NCBI GenBank assembly: GCA_013140405.1
Contig: JABFSV010000515.1
Location: 1-14,292, forward strand
Direction of reading: 5' to 3'
DNA: 14,292 nucleotides
From: Methyloglobulus sp.
Lineage (GTDB): Bacteria > Pseudomonadota > Gammaproteobacteria > Methylococcales > Methylomonadaceae
Within the stretch, counting starts at the first letter, position 1. Each line of letters opens with the position of its first letter. The translations under genes and the position numbers were made by a program. Shown in pieces: positions 1 to 7,670 of this stretch. The notes beneath the pieces were generated by a model that ran no database searches, was not told the DNA's origin, and worked only from the letters and a program-made list of their open reading frames with translations.

Positions 1-117
1 GATTAGACGTATAACAAGCTAATTTATAAGGAAATTCATACCTGTCAATCAACGACGAAAAGCCACCTCATCTCCACTAATGGCTTAGCCTCAAGGAAAG
101 ACAGCTTCAATTCTCCA

Positions 118-151
118 TCGACGTAACAAATCAATTTGATTATAATTGATT
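118..151 (+). promoter_or_regulatory. Promoter and probable autoregulatory operator of the toxin-antitoxin module
   Basis: A perfect -10 box TATAAT lies at 141-146. A -35-like TCGACG (four of six consensus matches) lies at 118-123, giving a 17-base spacer. An 8-bp perfect inverted repeat, AATCAATT (129-136) and AATTGATT (144-151), straddles the -10 box, and transcription would start just upstream of the antitoxin ATG at 176. RHH antitoxins typically bind such palindromes and repress their own operon; that role here is inferred. The rest of 1-117 shows no gene I can support. Confidence 0.6.
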
Positions 152-175
152 CACTGTGATTTATGAGAATTTCCA

Positions 176-418
176 ATGAGCAACCGAGTCGTCACCGCCC
201 ATATCCCCATTGACCTTGCAGAACAAGTTGATTTACTTGCCGCTCGGCTTGATCGTCCCAAGGGTTGGATCGTCCGACAAGCGCTCACTTCTTGGGTTGA
301 GCTCGAAGCAAAACGCCACCAACTCACGCTTGAAGGTCTAGCCGATGTTGACGCTAACCGCGTTGTCGAGCATTCCTCAGTCGTGGCTTGGGCTAAGGGT
401 CTCGATCAAGCGGAATAA
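176..418 (+). CDS. Ribbon-helix-helix (CopG-type) antitoxin
   Basis: This 80-residue protein is probably the antitoxin of a type II toxin-antitoxin pair, neutralising the ParE/RelE-like toxin encoded directly downstream and repressing their common promoter. The N-terminus (about residues 4-45) has the ribbon-helix-helix pattern: a short basic beta strand (VVTAHIPIDL), a helix with a leucine/alanine face (EQVDLLAARLDR), a turn, then a second helix (GWIVRQALTSWVELE). The C-terminal 35 residues are acidic and charged, as expected for the toxin-binding tail. The start codon at 176 is the first ATG after the promoter, although the Shine-Dalgarno is weak (GAGAA at about 165-169). The gene ends in TAA five bases before the toxin ATG, an arrangement that suggests translational coupling. 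The family assignment is solid; the exact subfamily is not determined. Confidence 0.85.
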   Translation: MSNRVVTAHIPIDLAEQVDLLAARLDRPKGWIVRQALTSWVELEAKRHQLTLEGLADVDANRVVEHSSVVAWAKGLDQAE

Positions 419-423
419 TCTGC

Positions 424-699
424 ATGCTGCTGCAATGGACAACGAGTGCCAACCACGACTTAGTTCGCCTCCATGCTTTTTTACATCCCGTTAATCCACG
501 CGCTGCTACTCAAGTTGTGCAACAGCTAGTTGCGGCGGCGGAACAGCTTTTGCTGTATCCGCAGCTTGGTGAGCGTCTTGCCGAGTTTTCACCGCGCAAT
601 GTACGGCGATTGATCGTCGGTGACTATGAGCTACGTTATGAACTTAAGTACACAACAATTTTTGTTTTGCGCCTCTGGCATGGCCGTGAAGATCGGTGA
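424..699 (+). CDS. RelE/ParE-family toxin
   Basis: This 91-residue protein is the likely toxin partner of the upstream RHH antitoxin. It has the plan of the RelE/ParE superfamily: an N-terminal strand (LLQWTTSANHDLVRL), two helices with a conserved NPRAA segment near residue 24 and a typical YPQLGER turn around residues 46-52, then the beta-sheet core ending in RRLIVGDYELRYEL and LRLWHGREDR. The C-terminal HGRE motif is highly characteristic of ParE-like toxins. ParE members act on DNA gyrase and RelE members cleave mRNA on the ribosome; sequence alone leans towards ParE-like because of the RHH partner, but the target is not proven. The length is full for the family and I see no frameshift, so the module looks intact. 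Confidence 0.88.
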   Translation: MLLQWTTSANHDLVRLHAFLHPVNPRAATQVVQQLVAAAEQLLLYPQLGERLAEFSPRNVRRLIVGDYELRYELKYTTIFVLRLWHGREDR

Positions 700-782
700 G
701 CGAGCTAATTTAGGTGTTGCGGTTAAGATGGAATTGAAACATTATGGATATTTCGCATTAACAAGTTTTATTGTTGGTAATC

Positions 783-2000
783 ATGAATCAAAATTTTGAT
801 GTAATTATTGTGGGCGGCGGTATGGTGGGCGCTGCTGTGGCTTGTAGCCTGGGCGGTAGTGGGTTGCAGGTGGCGGTGATTGAGAATGCGCCACCGCAAC
901 CGTTTTCCTCAGATCAACCCCATGATTTGCGCGTGTCTGCGCTCAGTATCGCGTCCAAAAGAATCCTTGAGACGGTTGGTGCTTGGCAAGGCATAGAAAA
1001 CCGCAGAGTTTGCCCGTTCCGCCGGATGCGAGTGTGGGAAACGACAGGGGATACCGAGTTTTGCAGCGATGATATTGATTACCCCCAGTTAGGTTACATT
1101 GTTGAAAATCGTGTCATTCAATTGGCCTTACTTGAGCGGTTGGCTGATTTTGGCAACGTAACCCTGATCTCTCCGGCGGTCATCAATAAGATCCAGTATT
1201 CCGTTGGCAAACAAACGGAAATAGCTTTGGATGATGGTCAGGTGTTATCGACAAAAATATTGGTTGCCGCAGATGGCGGACAATCGCGGGTCAGGCAAGC
1301 CGTCGGTTTGGGTGTCACCAGTTGGGATTACAAGCAACACGCTTTGGTTATTTATATTGAGACTGAATACGGTCAGCAGGATATTACTTGGCAACGATTT
1401 GTGCCTACTGGGCCGCAAGCATTTTTACCGTTGACAGGGAGTTACGGTTCTATAGTCTGGTACCAATCGCCGGATGAAGTCAGTCGATTGAAATCATTAC
1501 CGCTCGATGAGCTAAAAAGCGAATTAATGGCGACTTTCCCCAATGCTTTAGGGCAAGTCAAAAACGTCTTGGCGACCGCAAGTTTCCCTTTAAAGCGCCA
1601 ACATGCCCAAGCATACGTCAAGCCTGGTGTGGTGCTGGTGGGTGATGCCGCGCACATGATTAATCCGTTGGCAGGGCAGGGGGTTAATATCGGTTTGTTG
1701 GATGCTGCCGCTTTGGGTGAAGTGTTAGTTGATGCTGTTAAACAGGGTCTTGATCCCAGTGAATTAAGGGTTTTAAAGTTTTACGAAAAAATGCGCCGTA
1801 ATGAAAACCTGAAAATGATGACAGTTATGGATGTTTTTTATCAGGTTTTCAGCAATGAGATGTTGCCCGTTAAAATTTTGCGGAACTTAGGTTTAGGGCT
1901 TGCCGAGCGAATTTTGCCTGCAAAAAACAAGGTTATGCGTGCCGCGATGGGTTTGGAAGGTAAGCTGCCCAAGCTCGCTCGAGGTGAGCCTATTATTTAA
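783..2000 (+). CDS. FAD-dependent hydroxylase of ubiquinone biosynthesis (UbiH/UbiF/VisC/COQ6 family)
   Basis: This enzyme probably hydroxylates the aromatic ring of a ubiquinone precursor using FAD, O2 and NAD(P)H at the cytoplasmic membrane face. The 405-residue protein shows the three flavin signatures: the Rossmann dinucleotide motif DVIIVGGGMVGAA (residues 6-18), the DG motif LVAADGGQSRVR with Asp at residue 164, and the GD motif VGDAAHMINPLAGQGVNIG starting near residue 286. The family marker DLRVSALS is near residue 48. The C-terminal MDVFYQVFSN and RNLGLGLAER segments resemble UbiF and VisC proteins, but I cannot decide which ring position is modified. I chose ATG 783; an in-frame TTG at 771 would add four residues, and neither has a clear Shine-Dalgarno. 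The TAA stop lies inside the left terminal repeat of the adjacent MITE-like element, so the extreme C-terminus may have been set by that insertion. Confidence 0.9.
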   Translation: MNQNFDVIIVGGGMVGAAVACSLGGSGLQVAVIENAPPQPFSSDQPHDLRVSALSIASKRILETVGAWQGIENRRVCPFRRMRVWETTGDTEFCSDDIDYPQLGYIVENRVIQLALLERLADFGNVTLISPAVINKIQYSVGKQTEIALDDGQVLSTKILVAADGGQSRVRQAVGLGVTSWDYKQHALVIYIETEYGQQDITWQRFVPTGPQAFLPLTGSYGSIVWYQSPDEVSRLKSLPLDELKSELMATFPNALGQVKNVLATASFPLKRQHAQAYVKPGVVLVGDAAHMINPLAGQGVNIGLLDAAALGEVLVDAVKQGLDPSELRVLKFYEKMRRNENLKMMTVMDVFYQVFSNEMLPVKILRNLGLGLAERILPAKNKVMRAAMGLEGKLPKLARGEPII

Positions 2001-2185
2001 GGAAACTCTGAATAAGCCCTTCGACAAGCTCTCGGCAACTGCTCCTGCGTTGCCCTACCTCCTGCATCCATGCAGTCGAGGACGAACGGTAACTCGTTGA
2101 TTCCGTTTGTGGTGAGCCTGCACCACAGGCACTTCCTTCGGTCGTCGAACCATGAATGGAATCAACTTGTTCAGAGATTCCTTAA
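1997..2185. mobile_element. MITE-like element with 20-bp terminal inverted repeats
   Basis: The 189-bp stretch starts with TTAAGGAAACTCTGAATAAG (1997-2016) and ends with its inverted copy CTTGTTCAGAGATTCCTTAA (2166-2185), 18 of 20 bases matching. Both ends carry TTAA, which could be the outermost repeat bases or a TTAA/TA target duplication. The interior codes for nothing convincing but has smaller inverted repeats: CTGCAT/ATGCAG at 2062-2075, TTGATTCCGTT/AATGGAATCAA at 2097-2107 and 2155-2165 (one mismatch), and TTCGAC/GTCGAA at 2020-2025 and 2144-2149. With no transposase inside, this fits a non-autonomous element moved by an IS in trans; the parent family is not identifiable by eye. It overlaps the stop codon of the preceding hydroxylase gene. 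Confidence 0.72.
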
Positions 2186-2206
2186 GTATTTGATAGCCGC
2201 TTCGTC

Positions 2207-2245
2207 AAAGAAAGGGTAGCGGTCATTTTGATAATCGGCTACCCT
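2207..2245 (-). terminator. Rho-independent terminator of the DUF4332-type gene
   Basis: Read on the - strand, AGGGTAGC (2245-2238) pairs perfectly with GCTACCCT (2220-2213) across a 17-base loop and is followed by TTTCTTT. It begins 26 bases beyond the stop codon of the - strand gene at 2271. The T-rich tail is present only in this direction, so it serves the small - strand gene rather than the hydroxylase gene. Confidence 0.7.
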
Positions 2246-2270
2246 CGCTGTTTTCTGGTTCGTGAGCGGT

Positions 2271-2675
2271 TTAATGGTGGACTATTTTAGGCAAAGTTTT
2301 GGCTTCTTCTATCCAATTGGTCACTTGGTTCAATGACGGTGTGGTTTTAGCCAGATGCTTTTCATCGTTGGTTTTAGCCAGTGCTTGTTGCAGGTTTTCG
2401 GCATTCCGTTGTGCCAATTCAGGGACTGTATCAACTCCCGCTGCTTCCAATAGCTCTGAGAACTGCCCGGCGACACCCTTGATGCGAAACAAATCAGCAT
2501 GGTTTACCCAGGTCAGGATCAATTTGGCGCTGATGCCTGTCTGAGCAGCCAGCTCGTCCCGGCCTTTAGCCGTAGCCCCCGACTCAAGTAATTTTTCCAC
2601 AGAATTAATGTCTGCTGCTTTGAGCTTCTCGGCATATTGTGGGCCAATGCCTTCAATATCTTCAATTTGTGCCAT
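2271..2675 (-). CDS. DUF4332-type helix-hairpin-helix protein
   Basis: This 134-residue soluble protein contains two helix-hairpin-helix-like units. The first is IEDIEGIGPQYAEKLKAADI near residues 4-23, with the hairpin GIGPQ. The second is DLFRIKGVAGQFSELLEAAGV near residues 61-81, with the hairpin IKGVAG. The spacing and the conserved TVPELAQRNAENL and TWVNHADL stretches match the DUF4332 family, whose function is unknown; HhH units usually bind DNA or mediate protein contacts. No signal peptide or membrane segment is visible. The start is fixed by a strong Shine-Dalgarno AAGGAGG (2687-2681) placed five bases before ATG 2675; a GTG at 2681 lies within the Shine-Dalgarno region and is not the start. 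The gene is a single transcription unit, opposite in orientation to all its neighbours, with its own terminator. Confidence 0.8.
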   Translation of the reverse strand: MAQIEDIEGIGPQYAEKLKAADINSVEKLLESGATAKGRDELAAQTGISAKLILTWVNHADLFRIKGVAGQFSELLEAAGVDTVPELAQRNAENLQQALAKTNDEKHLAKTTPSLNQVTNWIEEAKTLPKIVHH

Positions 2676-2680
2676 TAGCA

Positions 2681-2687
2681 CCTCCTT
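2681..2687 (-). promoter_or_regulatory. Strong Shine-Dalgarno that decides the DUF4332-type start
   Basis: AAGGAGG on the - strand is the best ribosome binding site in the window. Its five-base spacing selects ATG 2675 over the overlapping upstream GTG at 2681, and suggests that the protein is translated efficiently. Confidence 0.75.
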
Positions 2688-2831
2688 AATTTGGTAAGAT
2701 GTTGGTTTGTATAGCTTGAATGGTCACCCACTTCGCTAAGTGTAATAGTAGCATCAGTTTAGCCGCTAAGTCGCTATAAAATAAATTCCATTTGCCCGAT
2801 TTAAAGCAACTTTTAAATGATTGCGAAGCCT

Positions 2832-2837
2832 TATAAT
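2832..2837 (+). promoter_or_regulatory. Candidate -10 box for hemL
   Basis: A perfect TATAAT lies 53 bases upstream of the hemL ATG in the 215-base gap between the divergent DUF4332-type gene and hemL. No good -35 hexamer is found at 16-18 bases upstream (TTTTAA at 2811-2816 gives a 15-base spacer), so this is only a candidate. The remainder of the gap is AT-rich, with a small hairpin CACTT/AAGTG at 2729-2742 and no gene. Confidence 0.3.
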
Positions 2838-2890
2838 CTTGCTTAGCTAACCTAGCGTTTGCAATAACAATAATTAAAAACACAAATCTT

Positions 2891-4174
2891 ATGACAGAAA
2901 CAGCAGAAGTTTTATTTTCCGAAGCAAAAAGTGTAATCCCTGGCGGTGTCAATTCGCCAGTCCGCTCATTTAGCGGTGTCGGTGGTACGCCCGTGTTTAT
3001 CGACCATGCCCAAGGCGCGTACATTTACGATAGCATGGACAAGCGTTACATTGATTATGTTGGCTCATGGGGGCCGATGATCCTTGGCCATGCCCATCCT
3101 GAAGTGATCGCCGCAGTAAAAAATGCCGCCGAAAAAGGCCTGAGTTTTGGCGCACCGACTGAAATTGAAACACTTTTGGCGCAAAAAGTATGTGAGTTAG
3201 TGCCGTCGATCAATCTGGTGCGAATGGTCAGTTCCGGTACGGAAGCCACCATGAGCGCGATTCGCTTGGCGCGTGGTTACACTGGGCGGGATAAAATTGT
3301 TAAATTTGAAGGTTGTTATCACGGTCATTCCGACTCATTGCTCGTCAAGGCCGGATCGGGCGCGTTAACACTAGGTGTGCCGAGTTCCCCAGGCGTTTCT
3401 GCTTTTGTAGCTGAAGATACGATCACATTGCCTTATAACGATAGCGAGGCAGTCAGAAACTTGTTCGCCGAACTAGGTGGACAAATAGCTTGCATTATTG
3501 TTGAACCCGTCGCTGGCAATATGAATTGTGTGCCGCCCGTGCCTGGATTTTTACATACCCTGCGCCAAGTCTGTGACGAATACCAGAGTGTATTGATTTT
3601 TGACGAGGTCATGACTGGATTTCGCGTGGCATTGTCCGGTGCACAAGGGCTTTATGGCATCAAGCCGGATTTGACTACGCTCGGCAAGATTCTGGGCGGT
3701 GGAATGCCAGTCGGTGCATTTGGTGGCGACCGTAAAATCATGGAATATTTGGCCCCCATAGGCCCGGTCTATCAGGCGGGTACATTGTCCGGTAATCCTG
3801 TGGCAATGGCGGCTGGCCTTAAAACACTGGAGTTAATTACTGCGCCGGGTTTTTACGAATCGCTCACTGCAAAAACCGAAAAGCTCACATCTGGTTTGAC
3901 AGAACGCGCACAGCAAGCAGGGATAGCATTCACAACTAACAGTGTGGGCGGCATGTTCGGCCTGTTTTTCAGTGCTGAGGAAAAAGTTAGTCGTTTTGAT
4001 CAAGTGATGGCTTGTGAGCTAGCCTCATTCAAACGCTTCTTTCATGCGATGTTGGCGGAAGGCGTTTATCTTGCTCCTTCCGCATTTGAGGCAGGTTTTG
4101 TTTCCGCTGCACATACTGAGGAAGACCTGGAGCAAACGCTGGCGATTGCCGCGAAAGTTTTTGCCCAGTTGTAA
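2891..4174 (+). CDS. hemL: Glutamate-1-semialdehyde 2,1-aminomutase
   Basis: HemL converts glutamate-1-semialdehyde to 5-aminolevulinate, the second dedicated step of the C5 route to haem and other tetrapyrroles, in the cytoplasm with pyridoxal phosphate. The 427-residue length is normal. Signatures include the N-terminal [14 protein letters not shown] (residues 14-27), the phosphate-binding [20 protein letters not shown], the YHGHSD stretch, the FDEVMTGFR cofactor-binding region, and [17 protein letters not shown] with the Schiff-base lysine at about residue 266, followed by the [16 protein letters not shown] loop. The aminomutase is distinguished from ordinary class III aminotransferases by the PGGVNSPVR start and the [13 protein letters not shown] segment. 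The ATG at 2891 has only a weak Shine-Dalgarno, but the N-terminus aligns with known HemL proteins. rmuC follows 24 bases downstream, probably on the same transcript. Confidence 0.97.
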   Translation: MTETAEVLFSEAKSVIPGGVNSPVRSFSGVGGTPVFIDHAQGAYIYDSMDKRYIDYVGSWGPMILGHAHPEVIAAVKNAAEKGLSFGAPTEIETLLAQKVCELVPSINLVRMVSSGTEATMSAIRLARGYTGRDKIVKFEGCYHGHSDSLLVKAGSGALTLGVPSSPGVSAFVAEDTITLPYNDSEAVRNLFAELGGQIACIIVEPVAGNMNCVPPVPGFLHTLRQVCDEYQSVLIFDEVMTGFRVALSGAQGLYGIKPDLTTLGKILGGGMPVGAFGGDRKIMEYLAPIGPVYQAGTLSGNPVAMAAGLKTLELITAPGFYESLTAKTEKLTSGLTERAQQAGIAFTTNSVGGMFGLFFSAEEKVSRFDQVMACELASFKRFFHAMLAEGVYLAPSAFEAGFVSAAHTEEDLEQTLAIAAKVFAQL

Positions 4175-4198
4175 TGGAATTTTATCGAAATAGGGTTT

Positions 4199-5536
4199 GT
4201 GCTGTTGTCTGTCACGGAGTTTATTAACAACCTGCCGCCTTGGAGTATCGCCTTGGCTGGCTTAATCGTCGGCGCGGTGCTGATGCGCTTGTTCTCGCAC
4301 AAAGATAAGGTCGTCATTCAACAATTGTCGATCAATATTGCTGTTTATGAAGAAAAAATCAAGAATCTACAACAAGTTGAGAGTGATTTAAAACAATATC
4401 AGCAATTGTTGACAGTCGCCAAAACTAAAAATGCGGAACTACAGACGCGCATCACCGAACAAGAAAGAAGTGCTTACGAAAAACTAAAGTTGCTGCAAGA
4501 CGCTGAAACCCAGCTAAAAATCCAGTTTGAAAATTTGGCTGGCAAGATTTTTGAAGACCGCAGCAAGCAGTTTACTGAGCAAAATAAAACCAGTCTCGAC
4601 CATATTGTTACGCCGCTTCGGGAACAATTGGGCGAGTTCAAGCAACGGATCGAGACCGTTTACGATAACGAAAACAAGGACAGGATTACGCTTCGAGAGG
4701 AAATCGTATCGTTGCGGCGCGATACCGCAAAAATGAACCAAGAGGCGCTTAACCTCACCCGTGCCTTGAAAGGCGACAAAAAAACCCAAGGCAACTGGGG
4801 TGAGATGATCCTGGAAAAAGTGCTGGAACGCTCCGGCCTTCGTAAAGGCATTGAATACGAAACCCAGGGTGCATTCCGTGATGACGATAACCGTTTGTTC
4901 AAACCCGATGTCATCATCCATTTGCCCGACAACAAGGATGTCATTATCGACTCCAAAGTCTCGTTATTGGCTTATGAGCGCTACTGTTCAGTGGACGACG
5001 ACCAAGAACGCATAATCGCCATCAAGCAACATACGAGCGCGGTGCGCGACCACATCAAAAGCCTGAGCGACAAGGATTATTCCGGCCTGCATGGCATCAA
5101 GTCACTGGATTTTGTGCTATTGTTCATGCCTATAGAAGCCGCTTTTGTTGCCGCATTTCAGTCCGATGAACGCCTGTTCACTGATGCGTTTGAACATAAA
5201 ATCATCGTCGTCACGCCAACGACATTGCTGGCTACTTTACGCACTATCGAAAATATCTGGCGCTATGAACGGCAAAATGAAAACGCCAGGGCAATCGCCG
5301 AAAAAGCCGGAATCGTTTACGACAAGATACGTGGCTTCGTGGAGGAACTCGACAAGCTAGGCAAACAACTTAGCACTGTCCATACGACTTATGATGGCGT
5401 GATGAACAAACTAACCCAAGGTAACGGCAATCTTATCCGTCAAGCGAGCAGTTTTGTTGACCTGGGGGTTAAGGTGAAAAAGGCATTTCCTAAAAGCATT
5501 AGCGATCAAGCGGGTATTGAATCAGACGATGGGTAG
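4199..5536 (+). CDS. rmuC: DNA recombination protein RmuC
   Basis: RmuC proteins limit inversions at short inverted repeats and have a predicted nuclease-like core; the biochemical activity is poorly defined. The 445-residue protein has one N-terminal membrane segment (about residues 14-31, WSIALAGLIVGAVLMRLF), a long coiled coil (about 38-110) rich in Glu, Lys, Gln and Leu, and then the RmuC domain. Recognisable core motifs are GNWGEMILEKVLERSGLRKG, DVIIDSKVSLLAYERY, SLDFVLLFMPIEAAFVAAF and ENIWRYERQNENARAIAEKAG. The start is GTG 4199; an in-frame TTG at 4205 has a better distance from AGGG (4192-4195) and would shorten the protein by two residues. The short gap after hemL suggests co-transcription. 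Just downstream is a large palindromic element that may end the transcript. Confidence 0.94.
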   Translation: MLLSVTEFINNLPPWSIALAGLIVGAVLMRLFSHKDKVVIQQLSINIAVYEEKIKNLQQVESDLKQYQQLLTVAKTKNAELQTRITEQERSAYEKLKLLQDAETQLKIQFENLAGKIFEDRSKQFTEQNKTSLDHIVTPLREQLGEFKQRIETVYDNENKDRITLREEIVSLRRDTAKMNQEALNLTRALKGDKKTQGNWGEMILEKVLERSGLRKGIEYETQGAFRDDDNRLFKPDVIIHLPDNKDVIIDSKVSLLAYERYCSVDDDQERIIAIKQHTSAVRDHIKSLSDKDYSGLHGIKSLDFVLLFMPIEAAFVAAFQSDERLFTDAFEHKIIVVTPTTLLATLRTIENIWRYERQNENARAIAEKAGIVYDKIRGFVEELDKLGKQLSTVHTTYDGVMNKLTQGNGNLIRQASSFVDLGVKVKKAFPKSISDQAGIESDDG

Positions 5537-5545
5537 TGGCTTTGA

Positions 5546-5660
5546 GGCAGTGGGTTAAACCTGTGTTTTTGATGAGATTGTCGATTTCATATATGTTGGA
5601 GTGACAAACCTAGGTTTGTCACTCCAACATATAGTTAAGTCACAGGTTTAACCCATTGCC
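5546..5660. repeat. Nested palindromic intergenic element
   Basis: Outer arms GGCAGTGGGTTAAACCTGTG (5546-5565) and CACAGGTTTAACCCATTGCC (5641-5660) are inverted copies with one mismatch. Between them, asymmetrically placed (24 bases on the left, 7 on the right), is a perfect 44-bp palindrome (5590-5633) centred on CCTAGG, with arms running from ATATGTTGGAGTGACAAACC to its exact complement. It begins ten bases after the rmuC stop and could act as a transcription terminator or RNA 3' protector, although no T-tract follows it. The two-level symmetry and lack of coding capacity are those of a mobile palindromic repeat (MITE or REP-like). Copies elsewhere in the genome cannot be checked here. Confidence 0.75.
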
Positions 5661-5794
5661 GTTTTGATTTTACGTTTGCGGAAATTGATTATACTGATGC
5701 AACTGAGTATCGGTTTTCTCGTTGTTACACATAGAGCGCCAACACCATTGCATACCCGTTTAAAATACCAGATTATAAAATTTAGAGGATATTG

Positions 5795-7579
5795 ATGTTA
5801 ACCCCTGAAATACAACAAGCTCTTGTGCTTATGACCATTGTTGGAATGATGCTGGCATTATTCAAGGATTGGGCAAGACCCGTGCTAATTTTTCTGGCGG
5901 CGAATATCCTATTCCTGATGACAGGTATTACCAACTCTACCGATATGCTCGCAGGTCTTGCCAACGAACAATTGCTCAGCGTGTTGTTATTGCTGGTTAT
6001 CAGTGATGTCTTACGCAAAAGCGGCTTGCTGGATGTGGTTTTTAAATCATTATTTCCTCATCACTTGAGCTACCCGGGGTTTTTGCTACGAAAATCCGCA
6101 GTCGTCACGTTTATATCCGGTTTTGTCAATAACACCCCGTTAGTGGCTATCCTGATGCCTTATGTTTACCAATGGTGTCGGCAAAAAGGCATTTCCCCTT
6201 CAAAAGTCATGCTGCCTTTGTCATATACGACGATTCTGGGCGGAACGCTCACGCTAGTAGGTACATCCACCAATCTGGTGGTCAACGGATTTGTTACCCA
6301 AGCTGGGTTTGAGCCGCTTGGTTTTTTTGATTTTACGTTGGCAGGCATGGGCGTTGCATCCGTGGGAATTCTGTACGTCGTGTTTATCATGCCTAAATTC
6401 TTGCCCGACCGTAAGGGATTATTGGAAAATTACAACCAAAGCCTACGTGAATACATAGTCGAAACGCGTATCGCCAAAAATTCGCCGCTTATCGACAAAA
6501 CCATTGAGCAAGCTGGTTTGCGGCATTTGAAAGGCCTGTACCTTGCGGAAATTATCAGGGGTGATGAATTGATCCCAGCGGTTGCCCCAACTGAAAAATT
6601 GGAAGAAGGCGACGTGCTTATTTTTGCCGGTGAAACGGAAACCATCGTGGATTTGCTGCAATCAAACCCTGGCCTTTCCCTTCCCGGCTCAATTTTGAAG
6701 GGCGGAAAAGAAAAGGCTAACGTGGTCGAATGTATCGTTTCGGCACAATCTTCACTAATCGGACAAACATTCCGCGATTCAAATTTCAGGGCTTTATTTA
6801 ATGCCTCGGTGGTGGCGGTTAGCCGCAACGGTGAGCGTGTACGCGGAAAACTCGGTGAACTGGTGCTTGAGCAAGGTGACTTGTTGTTGCTGATGACCGG
6901 CCATGATTTTGATGAGCGTTCCAACGCCAGCAATGACATTTTTGTTATCAATCGGTTAAAAGACATCACCAATTTTAGCCCGTTGAAAAGCGCATTGCTG
7001 GGCATCAGTATCGTCGCGGCATTTGTATTGAGCGCAGTTGGATTTTTTACGCTTTTTAAAGCCTTGTTGATAATTCTGTGCGTGATCGGACTACTTAACT
7101 TTGGACGCTATAATGAGCTTAAAGCCAGCCTGGACCTGGATTTATTTTTTGTGCTGGCCCTATCGTTGGGCTTTGCCAAAGCCATGCACAACAGCGGACT
7201 CGACGCAACGATTGCTTCAGGCATCCAGGAGTCGGCTTTACAACTGAATCATCCGGTTGCCTTATTGTTTATCGTGTACCTAGCAACCAATGTGTTGTCC
7301 ATGCTAGTCTCCAATAAAGCCGGTGTTGCCATCATGTTCCCCGTGACGGTCTCATTATTAAAGTTAATGAATATTGCTGAACCAGCCCCGTATTTTCTGG
7401 CCATTGCCTTTGCCGGTTCGGCAGAGTTTATGACCCCCTATGGTTATCAGACAAATTTAATGGTGTACGGCCCTGGTGGCTATCAATTCAGGGATTATAT
7501 TCGCGCTGGCTGGGTGCTTTCGGTCATGTGTATGTTGGTCAGTGTCAGTATCCTGGCTACTATTTATAAATTATGGTGA
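5795..7579 (+). CDS. SLC13/DASS-type permease with two RCK_C (TrkA-C) domains
   Basis: This inner-membrane permease of 594 residues belongs to the ion-transporter superfamily that moves anions such as dicarboxylates or sulfate, usually with Na+. The N-terminal half (about 1-200) has several hydrophobic spans with the hallmark loops FVNNTPLVAILMPYVYQW and LVGTSTNLVVNGF. A cytoplasmic insert (about 205-380) holds two RCK_C-like modules; each ends with an EEGDVLIFAGE or LEQGDLLLLMTGH strand motif. The C-terminal half repeats the transporter fold with LSMLVSNKAGVAIMFPV and EFMTPYGYQTNLMVYGPGGY. The inserted RCK_C pair is usual for SLC13 permeases of bacteria and may sense a ligand. The substrate cannot be read from the sequence: sulfate and dicarboxylate are the main options. 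ATG 5795 is preferred over TTG 5792 because AGAGGA (5784-5789) is five bases before it. Confidence 0.88.
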   Translation: MLTPEIQQALVLMTIVGMMLALFKDWARPVLIFLAANILFLMTGITNSTDMLAGLANEQLLSVLLLLVISDVLRKSGLLDVVFKSLFPHHLSYPGFLLRKSAVVTFISGFVNNTPLVAILMPYVYQWCRQKGISPSKVMLPLSYTTILGGTLTLVGTSTNLVVNGFVTQAGFEPLGFFDFTLAGMGVASVGILYVVFIMPKFLPDRKGLLENYNQSLREYIVETRIAKNSPLIDKTIEQAGLRHLKGLYLAEIIRGDELIPAVAPTEKLEEGDVLIFAGETETIVDLLQSNPGLSLPGSILKGGKEKANVVECIVSAQSSLIGQTFRDSNFRALFNASVVAVSRNGERVRGKLGELVLEQGDLLLLMTGHDFDERSNASNDIFVINRLKDITNFSPLKSALLGISIVAAFVLSAVGFFTLFKALLIILCVIGLLNFGRYNELKASLDLDLFFVLALSLGFAKAMHNSGLDATIASGIQESALQLNHPVALLFIVYLATNVLSMLVSNKAGVAIMFPVTVSLLKLMNIAEPAPYFLAIAFAGSAEFMTPYGYQTNLMVYGPGGYQFRDYIRAGWVLSVMCMLVSVSILATIYKLW

Positions 7580-7648
7580 GTAAAACTCGTAACATAGGAT
7601 TACGCAGCCTAATGATAGGCGTTTGCCTTTCAATAGAAGACAAATCCT

Positions 7649-7654
7649 TATAAT
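7649..7654 (+). promoter_or_regulatory. Candidate -10 box for guaD
   Basis: TATAAT lies 16 bases before the guaD ATG. The nearest -35-like hexamers are TTGCCT (7623-7628, a 20-base spacer) and TTTCAA (7628-7633, a 15-base spacer), so the match is imperfect. The same gap holds a short GCCT/AGGC hairpin (7607-7620) after the permease stop, too weak to call a terminator. Confidence 0.25.
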
Positions 7655-7670
7655 CCACTGGGTTTAATAA

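Noticed and set aside
1..177. Open stretch on the - strand before the antitoxin gene that might be the tail of a broken gene
   Set aside because: It is about 50 codons long with no recognisable motif and overlaps the clear promoter/operator; chance is the simpler explanation.
2676..2681. GTG at 2681 as start of the DUF4332-type gene
   Set aside because: It overlaps the Shine-Dalgarno AAGGAGG, leaving no spacing; ATG 2675 is properly placed.
2686..3024. Open frame of 112 residues on the - strand overlapping the hemL start
   Set aside because: It covers the upstream gap and the hemL 5' end in antisense, has no recognisable domain, and hemL is certain.
4514..4956. Two - strand open frames inside rmuC
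   Set aside because: They lie in antisense to conserved RmuC motifs and overlap each other; they are by-products of codon use.
5546..5660. CRISPR repeat or tRNA/small RNA gene
   Set aside because: There is only one inverted unit without direct repeats or spacers, and no cloverleaf features.
6430..7005. 191-residue - strand open frame inside the SLC13-type permease gene
   Set aside because: It is antisense to the RCK_C-encoding part, has Ser-rich shadow composition and no ribosome binding site or family features.
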